From CAZWSE01 sp964636575 (GTDB lineage Bacteria > Pseudomonadota > Alphaproteobacteria > Rhodobacterales > Rhodobacteraceae): DNA of 64,000 nucleotides. The number at the start of each line of letters is the position of its first letter. Within the stretch, counting starts at the first letter, position 1. Shown here one piece after another: positions 1-8,901 of the stretch. The notes beneath the pieces are model-generated. The model searched no databases, was not told the DNA's origin, and worked only from the letters and a program-made list of their open reading frames with translations. The stretch lies in assembly GCA_964636575.1 (NCBI GenBank), contig CAZWSE010000002.1, forward strand, positions 1 through 64,000, given 5' to 3'. A program made the translations under genes and the position numbers.

Positions 1-1109
1 GCTGATCTGAAATCACGGCAATTCGCGCTCGTGAAGAAGATGTCGAACAGGGTTTCATCCCCGCAGATACGGTGTGCGATGCCTGCTTCCGTCAGCGCGC
101 TTGATTGCATATCTTGCAGGCTGCGCCCGATGGACCTGAGGGTGTCGTAGCTGCCGTCTCGTTTGAGGACTTCCATCGTTTTGAGCCCTGCTGCTGCTGC
201 GATTGGGTTGCCTGACAATGTCCCAAGTTGCATCAGCCATTTGTCCCCACCCACCACTGATTTGTCGAAGTGCTGCATGATTTCCGCGGTGGCACCGAGC
301 GCTGCCAAGGGGAACCCGCCGCCGATGATCTTGCCTAGGGTGCAGATGTCAGGCGTCACCCCGTAGCGTTCCTGTGCGCCCCCGTAGGCCAGCCGGAATC
401 CCGTCACGATTTCATCAAATATCAGCAGGACATTGTGTTTGTCACAAAGGTCGCGCAGCCCTTGCAGGTAGCCGTCCTCGGCCGGAATGATCCGCTGCAA
501 CGGCTCTGCGATGATGGCCGCTACATCGTTGTGTTCGGACAAGAGTGCTTCGACCGCTGCCAGATCGTTGTAGGGCGCGATCAGCATTTGATCGGCGACG
601 CCTTGCGGGATGCCTGCGCTGTCGGGCACGGCTTGGGGGAAGTTGACGCGGGCGGCGGGGGCAAGGCTCATCTGGGCCTCGGCGCTCATCCCGTGGTAGC
701 CGCCTTCGAATTTCAGGATCTTGTCACGGCCGGTGTAGGCGCGGGCCAGCCTGATGGCGTACATGTCGGCCTCGCCGCCCGAGGCCACAAAGCGCACCTG
801 TTCGCAGCAGGGCACTGCATCGACAATGGCCTCGGCCAGTTCGATCCCCTTGGCGTTGTTGGCAAAGAAGGTCATGCCCTTGGGAAGCTGTTCAAGCACG
901 GCTTCCATGACCTCGGGGTGGCCGTGCCCCAGCAGCATCGGACCGGAGCCGATCAGGTAGTCGATGTACGCGTTACCGTCTTCGTCCCAGACGTGGCTCC
1001 CCTGCCCTTTGGCGATGACGATACCGGGGTCAAAATTCCCGAACCCTGCGGCGGGCAGGACCTGCCCTGCCCGTTCGATCCATTCCGATTGTGAGGTCAG
1101 TTTTTGCAT
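1..1109 (-). CDS. Class III aminotransferase, glutamate-1-semialdehyde aminomutase-like (C-terminus cut by window edge)
   Basis: Open from an ATG at 1109 to the left edge, 369 codons with no stop, so the C-terminus is missing. The fold is that of PLP class III transaminases: a GGEAD phosphate-binding segment near residue 111, the FDE motif with Asp232, and the Schiff-base lysine K260 in TLGKIIGGG. The whole pattern (GHGHPEV near 61, YHG near 138) is closest to the glutamate-1-semialdehyde aminomutase branch. It starts 4 bp downstream of an enolase-superfamily gene and ends the leftward catabolic operon, so a transaminase acting on an amino or semialdehyde intermediate is more likely than a role in heme synthesis. 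Substrate unknown. Confidence 0.85.
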   Translation of the reverse strand, partial: MQKLTSQSEWIERAGQVLPAAGFGNFDPGIVIAKGQGSHVWDEDGNAYIDYLIGSGPMLLGHGHPEVMEAVLEQLPKGMTFFANNAKGIELAEAIVDAVPCCEQVRFVASGGEADMYAIRLARAYTGRDKILKFEGGYHGMSAEAQMSLAPAARVNFPQAVPDSAGIPQGVADQMLIAPYNDLAAVEALLSEHNDVAAIIAEPLQRIIPAEDGYLQGLRDLCDKHNVLLIFDEIVTGFRLAYGGAQERYGVTPDICTLGKIIGGGFPLAALGATAEIMQHFDKSVVGGDKWLMQLGTLSGNPIAAAAGLKTMEVLKRDGSYDTLRSIGRSLQDMQSSALTEAGIAHRICGDETLFDIFFTSANCRDFRS

Positions 1110-1113
1110 GAGC

Positions 1114-2217
1114 TTAAGCCAGTTCAAGAAGAGGTGTGCCAAGGATATCAAGATCAGGTGTCACCCCGAGGCCTGCGCCATCCGGGGGTGCGATGCGGCC
1201 GTCTTTGCGCGTAGGACAATCAGGTGCGATGCGGGGGCTGACGTAGCCCGACAGATCGCAGGTGTTCAGCAGTGCCCCATGCGGGGTTGAGGCCGCGAAG
1301 TGCAGCGACGCTGCGGTGACGATATCCGACCCCCATGTGCATTCGGCGCAAATTTCGGCCCCGAGGTGCACCGTCAAATCCCGTGCGCGACGCATTGCGG
1401 ACAAGCCGCCGAATTTCGACAATTTCAGCGCGACCGCATCCAAACACCCCAGTTCATGCGCGCGCATCAGCGACGCCAGATCATGGGCACATTCGTCGAT
1501 CTTCATGGGCAGCCCTGTGGCCTGTCGCACGGCGGCGCAGTCTTCGAGCGTTTTGCAGGGTTGTTCCAGCATCACATCAAGGTGCGCCACAGCGCGGCCT
1601 GTGCGTGTGGCCTGCAATTTGGTGGTCCCGCAATTCCAATCGCCGTAGACCAGCGGGCCGTCGCCCACGGCCTCGCGCACTTTGGTAAGCCTTTCGGCAT
1701 CGGCCTGCCAATCTGCATCTGCCCCGAGTTTGGCCTGAAACTGGCGGATGCCTGTCGCGTAAGCCTCGCGTGCGATGCGGGCCATTTCATCGGGGTCGAT
1801 ACACGTGATCGAATGGTAAAGCGGCATGTCGGCGCGGGTGCGTCCGCCCAGCAGTTGATACAGCGGCAATCCCGTCGCCTGCCCGTAGAGATCCCACAGC
1901 GCCATGTCGACGATGGATTTTGCGTGCAGGTGTCCTTGCAAAAACCCGTCGAGCTTGCGCATGGGCGCATCGACCCCTGTGGGCGTGATGCCAATGATTT
2001 CGGGCGCCATTTCGGTGATCGCACTGGGCACACCGTCTGCGAAGGCGGGCAGGTAATGCGGGATCGGGCAGACCTCTCCCCAGCCTTTAAGCCCTGTGTC
2101 CGTCTCTAGGCAGAGCACATGGGTTTTGACCGTCGCGCAGGTTTTGCCTTCGGCCATGTAGTAGGTTTCATGGCTGGTCAGATCGACCGACCAAAGGGTG
2201 ATCGATGCGACTTTCAT
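1114..2217 (-). CDS. Enolase-superfamily (mandelate racemase/muconate lactonizing type) epimerase or dehydratase, copy 1
   Basis: A 367-residue enolase-superfamily protein. N-terminal capping domain to about residue 125, then the barrel. Visible site residues: K163 (QAKLG), metal ligands D193 (YGDWN), E218 (LEQPC) and D241 (KIDEC), and the opposite-face lysine K265 (ALKLSKFGG). A lysine on each face is the arrangement used for 1,1-proton transfer in the 4R-hydroxyproline betaine 2-epimerase (HpbD) and cis-3-hydroxyproline dehydratase group, and the residue numbers fall at nearly the same places as in HpbD as I remember it. Overlaps the second enolase-superfamily gene by 4 bp. Likely abstracts an alpha-proton of an amino acid or betaine carboxylate; the exact substrate is not readable from sequence. 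Confidence 0.85.
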   Translation of the reverse strand: MKVASITLWSVDLTSHETYYMAEGKTCATVKTHVLCLETDTGLKGWGEVCPIPHYLPAFADGVPSAITEMAPEIIGITPTGVDAPMRKLDGFLQGHLHAKSIVDMALWDLYGQATGLPLYQLLGGRTRADMPLYHSITCIDPDEMARIAREAYATGIRQFQAKLGADADWQADAERLTKVREAVGDGPLVYGDWNCGTTKLQATRTGRAVAHLDVMLEQPCKTLEDCAAVRQATGLPMKIDECAHDLASLMRAHELGCLDAVALKLSKFGGLSAMRRARDLTVHLGAEICAECTWGSDIVTAASLHFAASTPHGALLNTCDLSGYVSPRIAPDCPTRKDGRIAPPDGAGLGVTPDLDILGTPLLELA

Positions 2218-3320
2218 CTATAGACTGCCACTGGATCGCCCAGCGCGTTCTCATCCGGATGCACCCCTAACCCCGGGGTTTCGGGCAGGTGCAAATGCCC
2301 GTCGATGTTGCGTGGACCGCGCCCGCCTGCGATGTCGACGGTGAGCATATCCTGACAGGCCCAGACGGCATGGCAGTTCGCATCGGGGATCGTGGCCGCA
2401 AGATGCAGCGCTTCTGTATCTGCGAGCACCGAGCCGCCTGTCGCCATCACGAACATATCAATGCCATGCGCCAATGCGATGTCGCGCATCCGTGCCGCTT
2501 TGGTCAGCCCGCCGACGCGGTTCAGTTTGATGCCGAAGACTTCTGCGATGCCGTCACGCGCGATCCGTGCGGCGTCTTGCAAGGTCACAAGGCTTTCATC
2601 CACTGATACCGGGGCCGCGTGTTTGTCTGATATGGCCGCGATATCATCGAGCGTTTCGCAGGGCTGTTCGAACATCACGTTCAGGTCTTGCGTTGCCGAC
2701 ATGACCCGCAAGGCCTGCTGCCGCGTCCAGCCACGGTTGACGTCATAGAGCACTATTTCGCCGTCGCGGCGGATGTCTTCGACGTCGCGGACACGGGCAA
2801 TATCACGCGCCACGTCTCCGCCGATTTTGACCGAATGCGCGATGTATCCCCGCTGGCGGTAGCGGTCGATCACGGCGCGTGTTTCTTCCACCGTTTTTGC
2901 CCCGACCGAGGACGCAATCGGGCGCGGTGTGCGTGACCCGCCGCCCATCAGATCCGCGATGGGCATGCCTGCCACCTGCCCTGCGATATCCCAACAGGCC
3001 ATATCAATCGGGCTTTTTGCATAGAGATGCCCCGGCAGCGCCAGATCCATTGCCCGTTCCACATCGAGCACGCGGCGCGGATCAAGACCCATGATGAAGG
3101 GCGCCATTGTCTCAATCCCTGCCCGAATGCCGGGGCCGTGGGCGGGCACATAGGTGTGCCCCCAAGGGGTGCCTTCGCCCCAGCCTGTCACGCCTGCATC
3201 CGTTTCGATCTTGACCAATGTCGCATCGAGCTGTTCGAACTTGAGACGGCCACCGGAGAGCCAGTAGGGATGCTCTAACGGGAGATCGACGTGATAGACT
3301 GTGATCGAGGTGATTTTCAT
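2214..3320 (-). CDS. Enolase-superfamily epimerase or dehydratase, copy 2
   Basis: A 368-residue paralogue of the downstream gene. Site residues: K165 (SVKIGG), D193 (LYDVN), E218 (FEQPC), D241 (SVDES) and K265 (GIKLNRVGG). The KIGG and IKL-RIGG-type contexts are closer to the 4R-hydroxyproline betaine 2-epimerase group than copy 1 is. After K265 it has FVMATGG instead of the acidic CAECTWG loop of copy 1, so the two copies probably differ in specificity or in one acid/base partner. Overlaps its neighbours by 4 bp on each side, so all are translated from one message. An acyclic or cyclic betaine or N-methyl amino acid is a reasonable substrate class given the Rieske and dimethylglycine-dehydrogenase-like genes nearby. 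Confidence 0.85.
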   Translation of the reverse strand: MKITSITVYHVDLPLEHPYWLSGGRLKFEQLDATLVKIETDAGVTGWGEGTPWGHTYVPAHGPGIRAGIETMAPFIMGLDPRRVLDVERAMDLALPGHLYAKSPIDMACWDIAGQVAGMPIADLMGGGSRTPRPIASSVGAKTVEETRAVIDRYRQRGYIAHSVKIGGDVARDIARVRDVEDIRRDGEIVLYDVNRGWTRQQALRVMSATQDLNVMFEQPCETLDDIAAISDKHAAPVSVDESLVTLQDAARIARDGIAEVFGIKLNRVGGLTKAARMRDIALAHGIDMFVMATGGSVLADTEALHLAATIPDANCHAVWACQDMLTVDIAGGRGPRNIDGHLHLPETPGLGVHPDENALGDPVAVYR

Positions 3321-4399
3321 GGCGTTACGACGATGTTGCCGGTGTGTTCTTTGGCGATGAAGGCGGCCTGTGCTTCGCGCAGTTGGTCTAGCGGATAGGT
3401 CGCGGCTAAGGCGGGTTGGATGTCTCCGTTTTCGATGTATCGGATCAGGTTTGGCATGACCTCTGGCGTGATTACCGTTGATCCTGTGAAAGTCAGATCA
3501 CGCAGGTAGAATGTGCGCAGGTCGAGTTCGACCATTGGCCCTGCGATCGCCCCTGAACATGTATAGCGCCCGCCCCGTTCGATCACATCGATCAGCGTTG
3601 GCCAATACGGCCCGCCTACGACATCCGCGACGACTGTGATCTTGGCATCCCCCAATGCGGCGCGCAGATCTTTGGGCGCGCGTGGCAGGATGACGTCTGG
3701 TCCTAGGGCTGCAACGTCTTCGTGCTTTGCCTCGGACGCCATTGCGATGACCGTCGCCCCGCGCCGTTTCGCAAGTTGCACAAGCGCGCCCCCGACCCCG
3801 CCTGATGCACCCGGCACCAGCACCGTGTCTGCGGCCGTGACATGCGCCCGTGTCAGCATGCCTTCGGCGGTGGAGTAGGAACAGGAGAATGTTGCAAGTT
3901 CGGCGTCCGAGAAGTCTGACTGGACTGCTATCGCGTTGCGTGCTGGGATGGTCGCGTATTGTGCGAAGCCGCCATCACGCTCGGACCCGTAGTAGCCGGT
4001 CTTGTTGATGTCATCCAAGTCGGATTCGTCGCGCAGCCAGTTGTCGGTAATCACGCGCTCGCCGATCCGAGTGGCGTCAACGCCTGCACCGACAGCCACG
4101 ATTTCGCCGCAGACGTCCGCCCCTTGAATGCGTGGAAAGCTGATGGGGGCTGCCCCCCATGTGGGGTCTTCTTCGCCCACGTCTTCAAAAGCCCCGCCGG
4201 TTGTCGGCGCGGTCACCGTTTTGGAATACCAGCCTGAGCGTGTGTTCACATCTGTGTTGTTCAGCCCGCATGCGCCGACGCGGATCAAGACCTCGCCTGC
4301 TTCCGGGTCTGGCCGTGGCCAATCGGTATGGAATTGCATCTGGTCGAGGTCGCCATGCCCCATTGTCACCATCGCATTCATCGTTTTGGGCAGGGTCAT
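3317..4399 (-). CDS. MDR-superfamily NAD(P)H oxidoreductase (quinone oxidoreductase-like alcohol dehydrogenase)
   Basis: 360 residues with an N-terminal GroES-like domain and a nucleotide-binding domain marked by PGASGGVGGALVQLA near residue 195. The usual catalytic-zinc GHE motif is replaced by GADVCGEIV, and there is no four-cysteine structural zinc site, which points to the zinc-independent quinone oxidoreductase side of the family, although a polar alcohol substrate is also possible. Overlaps the FAD/GcvT gene and the second enolase-superfamily gene by 4 bp. Its place between a flavoprotein and two enolase-type enzymes suggests it reduces or oxidises a pathway intermediate. Confidence 0.8.
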   Translation of the reverse strand: MTLPKTMNAMVTMGHGDLDQMQFHTDWPRPDPEAGEVLIRVGACGLNNTDVNTRSGWYSKTVTAPTTGGAFEDVGEEDPTWGAAPISFPRIQGADVCGEIVAVGAGVDATRIGERVITDNWLRDESDLDDINKTGYYGSERDGGFAQYATIPARNAIAVQSDFSDAELATFSCSYSTAEGMLTRAHVTAADTVLVPGASGGVGGALVQLAKRRGATVIAMASEAKHEDVAALGPDVILPRAPKDLRAALGDAKITVVADVVGGPYWPTLIDVIERGGRYTCSGAIAGPMVELDLRTFYLRDLTFTGSTVITPEVMPNLIRYIENGDIQPALAATYPLDQLREAQAAFIAKEHTGNIVVTP

Positions 4400-6867
4400 A
4401 TCACATCCGTTCTTGGTTTCAGGCTTTCAGGGTCATATGCCGGTTCCCCCAGAACACGGGCCTTGCGCGGCGTACCGTGAACAATGACTTCAAGCGCCGT
4501 GTCAGGGGTGGCTGCTTCTGGCTTTATGTACGCAAAGGCCAGAACCTTGCCAACTGTCGGACCGAAGGCCACCGAGGCCGTTGACCCCACCACTTTGCCA
4601 TTCATCAAGACGGCCTCACCCCCGTGACCGTCTGCTTTGCCATCAGGTTCAATTTCGAGATAGGCGCAAACCCATGGCAGGTCTTGGTTCAGGGTTTTGT
4701 CTTTGCCCAGATAGTCTTTGTCGGTGCGCGCGAACCGCAGCACGTCGGCTTCGGCAAGGGTCACTTCGTTGGTCAGCTCGCCCGCCCCTTTGAACCCCTT
4801 TTCCATTCGCATAACGTTCATCGCGAAAGAGCCGTAGTCGGTGATGTTGTAAGCCTCGCCCGCTTCCCAAAGCGCGTTGTAGACATCGAGACAGGCCGCT
4901 GCGGGCATGTGAAATTCCCAGCCCAGCTCGCCCGCGTAGGACATGCGGAAGGCCCAGATTTGATGCCCTGCCACAGTGATTTCCTGTGCAGACAGCCATC
5001 GGAAGCCTGCGTTAGAGAGGTCTGCATTGGTGCATTGCGATAGAACGTCGCGCGCGTGGGGGCCGTTTAGCGAGAGCGCCGACCAGTCCGCGGAGAGTGC
5101 TGTGATTGTGACGTCTTCGTCTGCGCGGTGCTGGTTGAGGTGATCTAGGAGCCGTTGTTCGAAGAAGGCTGCGCAAACCAAGTAAAACCGATCGTTTGTT
5201 TTATCGCCTATCGCTTCGCTGCTTGAGGCGGAGGCCATGCGCACGATTGTCGTTTCCAACTCAATCCGACCAGCGCGGTTGAGCATATGCGTCAGTGTGA
5301 TTGACCCCACCTTCTGCGGCATTCGGTTGGCCGTCAGCCGATCCAGCAGCGCATAGGCGTCTGGCCCTTCGACAAGCACCTTGGTGAAGGCCGTCACATC
5401 CATGATGCCGACGTGATCGCGCACGGCTTTGACTTCCCTAACGACCATATCGTCGACCGGGGTGCGGTTGAATGAATAGTGATCTTCCTGCGCGATGCCT
5501 TTGGCAAAGAAGCGCGGGCGCTCAAACCCGTAGACCTCTTCATGCACGGCACCCTTGGCTTTCAACACATCATGCAAAGGCGACGGTTTGATGGGGCGTC
5601 CTGCCAAGCGGTTGAAATGCGGGAACGGGATTTCGTGGCGCAGGCAGTAGTCTTCTTCGGCTTTCACCACCTGCCAGTCTTTCGTCGCATAGCTGCCAAA
5701 GCGGCGCGGGTCGTAGTCGCGCATTGAAATGTCCGCTGCCCCGTGCACCATCCAGCGCGCCAGTTCGCGGGTCAGCCCTGGCCCCCAGCCGATGCCGATT
5801 TGCGTTCCGCAGCAGCACCAGTAGTTGCGCACGCCGGGGGCTGGGCCAATGAGCGGGTTGCCGTCGGGTGGATGGCTGATGGCGCCGTGGACTTCGCGCT
5901 GAATGCCGAGTTCTGCGAAGATCGGCATGCGGTTCAGGGATTCCTCTAGGTAGGGCATCACGCGGTCGTAGTCGGCGTCGAACAGCCAGTTCTCATAGTC
6001 CCACGGGCAATGATCGTGCCAGACCGAATTCGGGTTCTCTTTTTCATAGATCCCGATGAGGCCGCGCTTTTGTTCCATGCGGATGTAGCCGGACACTTTT
6101 TTATCGTCGCGGATGACGGGCAGTTCGGTGTCGAGGGTTTCAAATTCGGGCACCGGTTCGGTCACGAAGTAGTGGTGCGTCATTGAGGTCATGGGCAGTT
6201 GCAGCCCCGACCATTCGCCCATCTGCCGCGCGTAGGTGCCGCCTGCGTTGACCACATGTTCGCAGGTGATGGTGCCTTTGTCGGTCTCGACCTGCCATTC
6301 GCCGCTGGGCAGTTGCGTTATGTTTGTTGCCCGACATTGGCGGATGATTTTGACGCCTTTCTGCCGCGCGCCCGTGGCCATTGCCATTGTCACATTGGTC
6401 GGGTCCACGTGACCGTCGTCGGGGGTGTGCAATGCGCCTATGACCCCGTCGAGATTGTAGAATGGGTGTCGTTTTGCGATCTGGTCTGGCCCGACAAGTT
6501 CGATGTTGAAGCCCAGCGCCCGGCCCACGGACAGGGTATGTCGCAGCCAGTCCATTTCGTCTTGCGTATAGGCCAAGCGAAACGATCCGCAGCCGTGCCA
6601 TGTAACGGGTTGGCCCGTCTCAGCCTCTAGCCCGCCGGAATATAGCCCGATGTTGTAGTCCACGCATTTGCCCAATCCGAAGCTGGATGTGGAATGAGTG
6701 ATCTGCCCTGCGGCGTGCCATGTGCTGCCGGAGGTGAGCTCTGCCTTTTCCAACAAGACGGTATCGTCACCCCAGCCTTCGTGGCCGAGATGATAGGCAA
6801 GCCCTACCCCCATAACGCCGCCGCCCACGATCACAACGCGGGCTTGGGTTGGAAATTCTGCGGCCAT
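4396..6867 (-). CDS. FAD-dependent oxidoreductase fused to GcvT domain (dimethylglycine/sarcosine dehydrogenase family)
   Basis: 823 residues from the ATG at 6867, chosen because it has an AAGGA ribosome site and begins directly before the Rossmann motif; upstream in-frame codons run into the divergent promoter. Residues 10-400 are a DAO-type FAD domain (VVIVGGGVMG at 11-20; STWHAAG with H51, the position where dimethylglycine dehydrogenases attach FAD covalently). Residues from about 430 on form FAO_M, GCV_T and GCV_T_C domains that bind tetrahydrofolate and capture the one-carbon unit as methylene-THF. The expected reaction is oxidative demethylation of a secondary or tertiary N-methyl amine. 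A 14-residue Ser/Ala-rich stretch at 5195-5236 interrupts the GcvT domain between IVRM and DRFYLV. Confidence 0.88.
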   Translation of the reverse strand: MAAEFPTQARVVIVGGGVMGVGLAYHLGHEGWGDDTVLLEKAELTSGSTWHAAGQITHSTSSFGLGKCVDYNIGLYSGGLEAETGQPVTWHGCGSFRLAYTQDEMDWLRHTLSVGRALGFNIELVGPDQIAKRHPFYNLDGVIGALHTPDDGHVDPTNVTMAMATGARQKGVKIIRQCRATNITQLPSGEWQVETDKGTITCEHVVNAGGTYARQMGEWSGLQLPMTSMTHHYFVTEPVPEFETLDTELPVIRDDKKVSGYIRMEQKRGLIGIYEKENPNSVWHDHCPWDYENWLFDADYDRVMPYLEESLNRMPIFAELGIQREVHGAISHPPDGNPLIGPAPGVRNYWCCCGTQIGIGWGPGLTRELARWMVHGAADISMRDYDPRRFGSYATKDWQVVKAEEDYCLRHEIPFPHFNRLAGRPIKPSPLHDVLKAKGAVHEEVYGFERPRFFAKGIAQEDHYSFNRTPVDDMVVREVKAVRDHVGIMDVTAFTKVLVEGPDAYALLDRLTANRMPQKVGSITLTHMLNRAGRIELETTIVRMASASSSEAIGDKTNDRFYLVCAAFFEQRLLDHLNQHRADEDVTITALSADWSALSLNGPHARDVLSQCTNADLSNAGFRWLSAQEITVAGHQIWAFRMSYAGELGWEFHMPAAACLDVYNALWEAGEAYNITDYGSFAMNVMRMEKGFKGAGELTNEVTLAEADVLRFARTDKDYLGKDKTLNQDLPWVCAYLEIEPDGKADGHGGEAVLMNGKVVGSTASVAFGPTVGKVLAFAYIKPEAATPDTALEVIVHGTPRKARVLGEPAYDPESLKPRTDVI

Positions 6868-6937
6868 GGCCTGCCATCCTTTTTCGAATCCGTTTTTCGC
6901 TCGACAGGCTAAGCGGACAACAGTACCATCGTCAATC

Positions 6938-7825
6938 ATGAATGGGACAAATGTATCAAATACGATTCTGGAGCGGTTGGCGGGCGAGTTGCCTGACCTG
7001 ACCCCAGAGGCCCGCAAGGCGGCGACCTATGTGCTGGAAAATCCGCGCGATGTGGGCGTGTCTACCGTCCGCGAAATCGCCGAAGCGGCCAATGTAAAAC
7101 CCAACACTGTGGTGCGTATGGCCCGTCAGGTTGGCTTTGACGGATACGAGGATTTCCGTGCCCCTTTTCGCGATGCCATCAGACGCGGTGCCGCTGACTT
7201 CCCCGACCGTGCCCGCTGGCTGCAAGACATCCGCAAGACCGGAGACCTTGGCGGGCTATACGCCGACATGGTCCGCGATGTGCTGGCCAATATCGAAGAC
7301 ACTTTTGCCGACATATCGACCCAAGACCTGAAGTCTGCGGCGGAAGCAATCTGGACCGCGCGGCGCGTGTTTACGCTGGGTGTGGGCGTCAACAATTCTG
7401 TGGCGCGAAACTTTACCTATCTGGCGTCCACCGGCATGACCGAGTTTCACGCCATCCCCCGCCCCGGATCGACCCCTGTTGATGATTTGGCATGGGCCGA
7501 CAACCGCGACATATTGATTGCGGTGACCTGCAAGCCTTACCGGTCCGAGGTTGTTGAAGCGGTCAAGATTGCCCGCGAGCAAGGCATGACGATTGTGGCC
7601 CTGTCCGACAGCCCCGCAAGCCCGATCATACGCGACGCCGATCATAGCTTTGTCGTGTCCGTCGACACGCCGCAGTTCTTTCCATCGTCTGTCAGTATCG
7701 TGGCTTTACTTGAAACCTTGCTGTCCTTTGTCATTGCCGTTGCGAGCGATGAAATCGTTGAACGGGTCGAGACCTTTCACAAACGCCGCCACGAGCTGGG
7801 TCTATATCACGCGGAGGCCACATGA
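6938..7825 (+). CDS. RpiR/MurR-family transcriptional regulator (HTH_6 + SIS domain)
   Basis: 295 residues from the ATG at 6938. The N-terminal 80 residues hold an RpiR helix-turn-helix (TVREIAEAANVKPNTVVRM) and residues about 120-260 hold a SIS domain, which senses sugar phosphates in classic members but other ligands in amine catabolic loci. No Shine-Dalgarno is seen before the start, so it may be translated from a leaderless or very short leader; TCGACA and TACCAT spaced 17 bp at 6901-6929 could be its promoter. The stop overlaps the Rieske gene start by 4 bp. It is divergent from the FAD/GcvT gene with 70 bp between the starts, so it most likely controls both arms. Confidence 0.88.
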   Translation: MNGTNVSNTILERLAGELPDLTPEARKAATYVLENPRDVGVSTVREIAEAANVKPNTVVRMARQVGFDGYEDFRAPFRDAIRRGAADFPDRARWLQDIRKTGDLGGLYADMVRDVLANIEDTFADISTQDLKSAAEAIWTARRVFTLGVGVNNSVARNFTYLASTGMTEFHAIPRPGSTPVDDLAWADNRDILIAVTCKPYRSEVVEAVKIAREQGMTIVALSDSPASPIIRDADHSFVVSVDTPQFFPSSVSIVALLETLLSFVIAVASDEIVERVETFHKRRHELGLYHAEAT

Positions 7826-8901
7826 CCGACCCGATCCGCTCTTTGGCTGCGCGGTACTATACGGATCCGCAGATCTTCAAGATTGAGTCTGCAGGATTGC
7901 TGGCCGAAACTTGGCAGTTTGGCTGTCACGCGTCTGATGTGGCGAACGCGGGCGACTATGCGACCTTTGAGATTGCGGGTGAAAGCCTGTTTGCGGTGCG
8001 CGGTAAGGATGACAAGATCCGTGTGTTTTATAATGTCTGCCAGCACCGTGCGCATCAGTTGGTCAGCGGCACTGGGTCTACCCGCGTGGTTGTTTGCCCC
8101 TATCATGCATGGACCTACGAGCTGACGGGCGAGCTGCGCGCAGGCCCCAACATCAAGGCCGTCGAGGGGTTTGATAAATCCGGCATTTGCCTTTCGGAAG
8201 TCCGCGCTGAAGAGTTTCTGGGCTTTGTCTTTGTGAACCTTGATCCTGAGGCTGCCCCCATGGAGGAGTGGTTTCCGAATGCGCGTGCCGAGTTGGAAGA
8301 GTGGGTTCCAAATTGGGCCGAGCTAAAGCCGCTGGAATGGGTCGATATCCCAGAGAACTGCAACTGGAAGGTCTCGGTCGAGAACTATTCCGAGTGTTAT
8401 CATTGCGCGCTCAATCACCCGACGTTTGCCAATGGTGTGGTCAAGCCCGAAACCTATGACATCCAGCCCCAAGGCAAGTGCCTGCGCCACACGACCGAGT
8501 GTCAGAGCCTTGAGGATATGACTTACGATGTGCATTCCGGCTTTGCCCATCAGTACGAATATTCAAGCTGGTTTCTCTGGCCCATGTTTTCGTTTCAGGT
8601 CTACCCCGGCAATGTGCTGAACACTTACCACTGGCGCGCGATTGATGCCGATCATGTGGTGGTCTGGCGTGGCTGGTATTCGGTGGGCGGTGTTGAGGAC
8701 GACAAGGTTCGGCAACTGGCGATACAGGACCGAGAGACCACGGTTGAAGAGGACATTCATCTGGTCGAATCCGTGCAACGGGGGCTTGGATCGCGCGGGT
8801 ACAGGCCCGGTCCTTTGGTGGTTGATCCCGAAGGTGGTGTGAATTCGGAACACCCTGTCATGCATTTGCAGGCGTGGATGCGGGACGCGATCGATGGCTG
8901 A
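7822..8901 (+). CDS. Rieske non-heme iron oxygenase, quaternary-amine N-demethylase type
   Basis: 359 residues. The Rieske [2Fe-2S] site is C73-x-H75 and C92-x2-H95. The mononuclear iron region reads NYSECYHC-x3-HP, with H194 and H199 as ligands and E191 where ring-hydroxylating dioxygenases carry Asp. The Glu bridge and the YHC context are typical of the carnitine monooxygenase, glycine-betaine demethylase and stachydrine demethylase branch, not of aromatic dioxygenases; a later EEDIHLVESVQRGL segment supplies the third acidic ligand. The expected reaction is O2-dependent N-demethylation releasing formaldehyde, which fits the GFA gene that follows with an 8-bp overlap. No reductase partner is encoded in the window. 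Confidence 0.88.
   Translation: MTDPIRSLAARYYTDPQIFKIESAGLLAETWQFGCHASDVANAGDYATFEIAGESLFAVRGKDDKIRVFYNVCQHRAHQLVSGTGSTRVVVCPYHAWTYELTGELRAGPNIKAVEGFDKSGICLSEVRAEEFLGFVFVNLDPEAAPMEEWFPNARAELEEWVPNWAELKPLEWVDIPENCNWKVSVENYSECYHCALNHPTFANGVVKPETYDIQPQGKCLRHTTECQSLEDMTYDVHSGFAHQYEYSSWFLWPMFSFQVYPGNVLNTYHWRAIDADHVVVWRGWYSVGGVEDDKVRQLAIQDRETTVEEDIHLVESVQRGLGSRGYRPGPLVVDPEGGVNSEHPVMHLQAWMRDAIDG

Noticed and set aside
435..1094. 219-codon plus-strand frame at the left edge
   Set aside because: Antisense to the aminotransferase, which reads cleanly through the same bases with PLP motifs.
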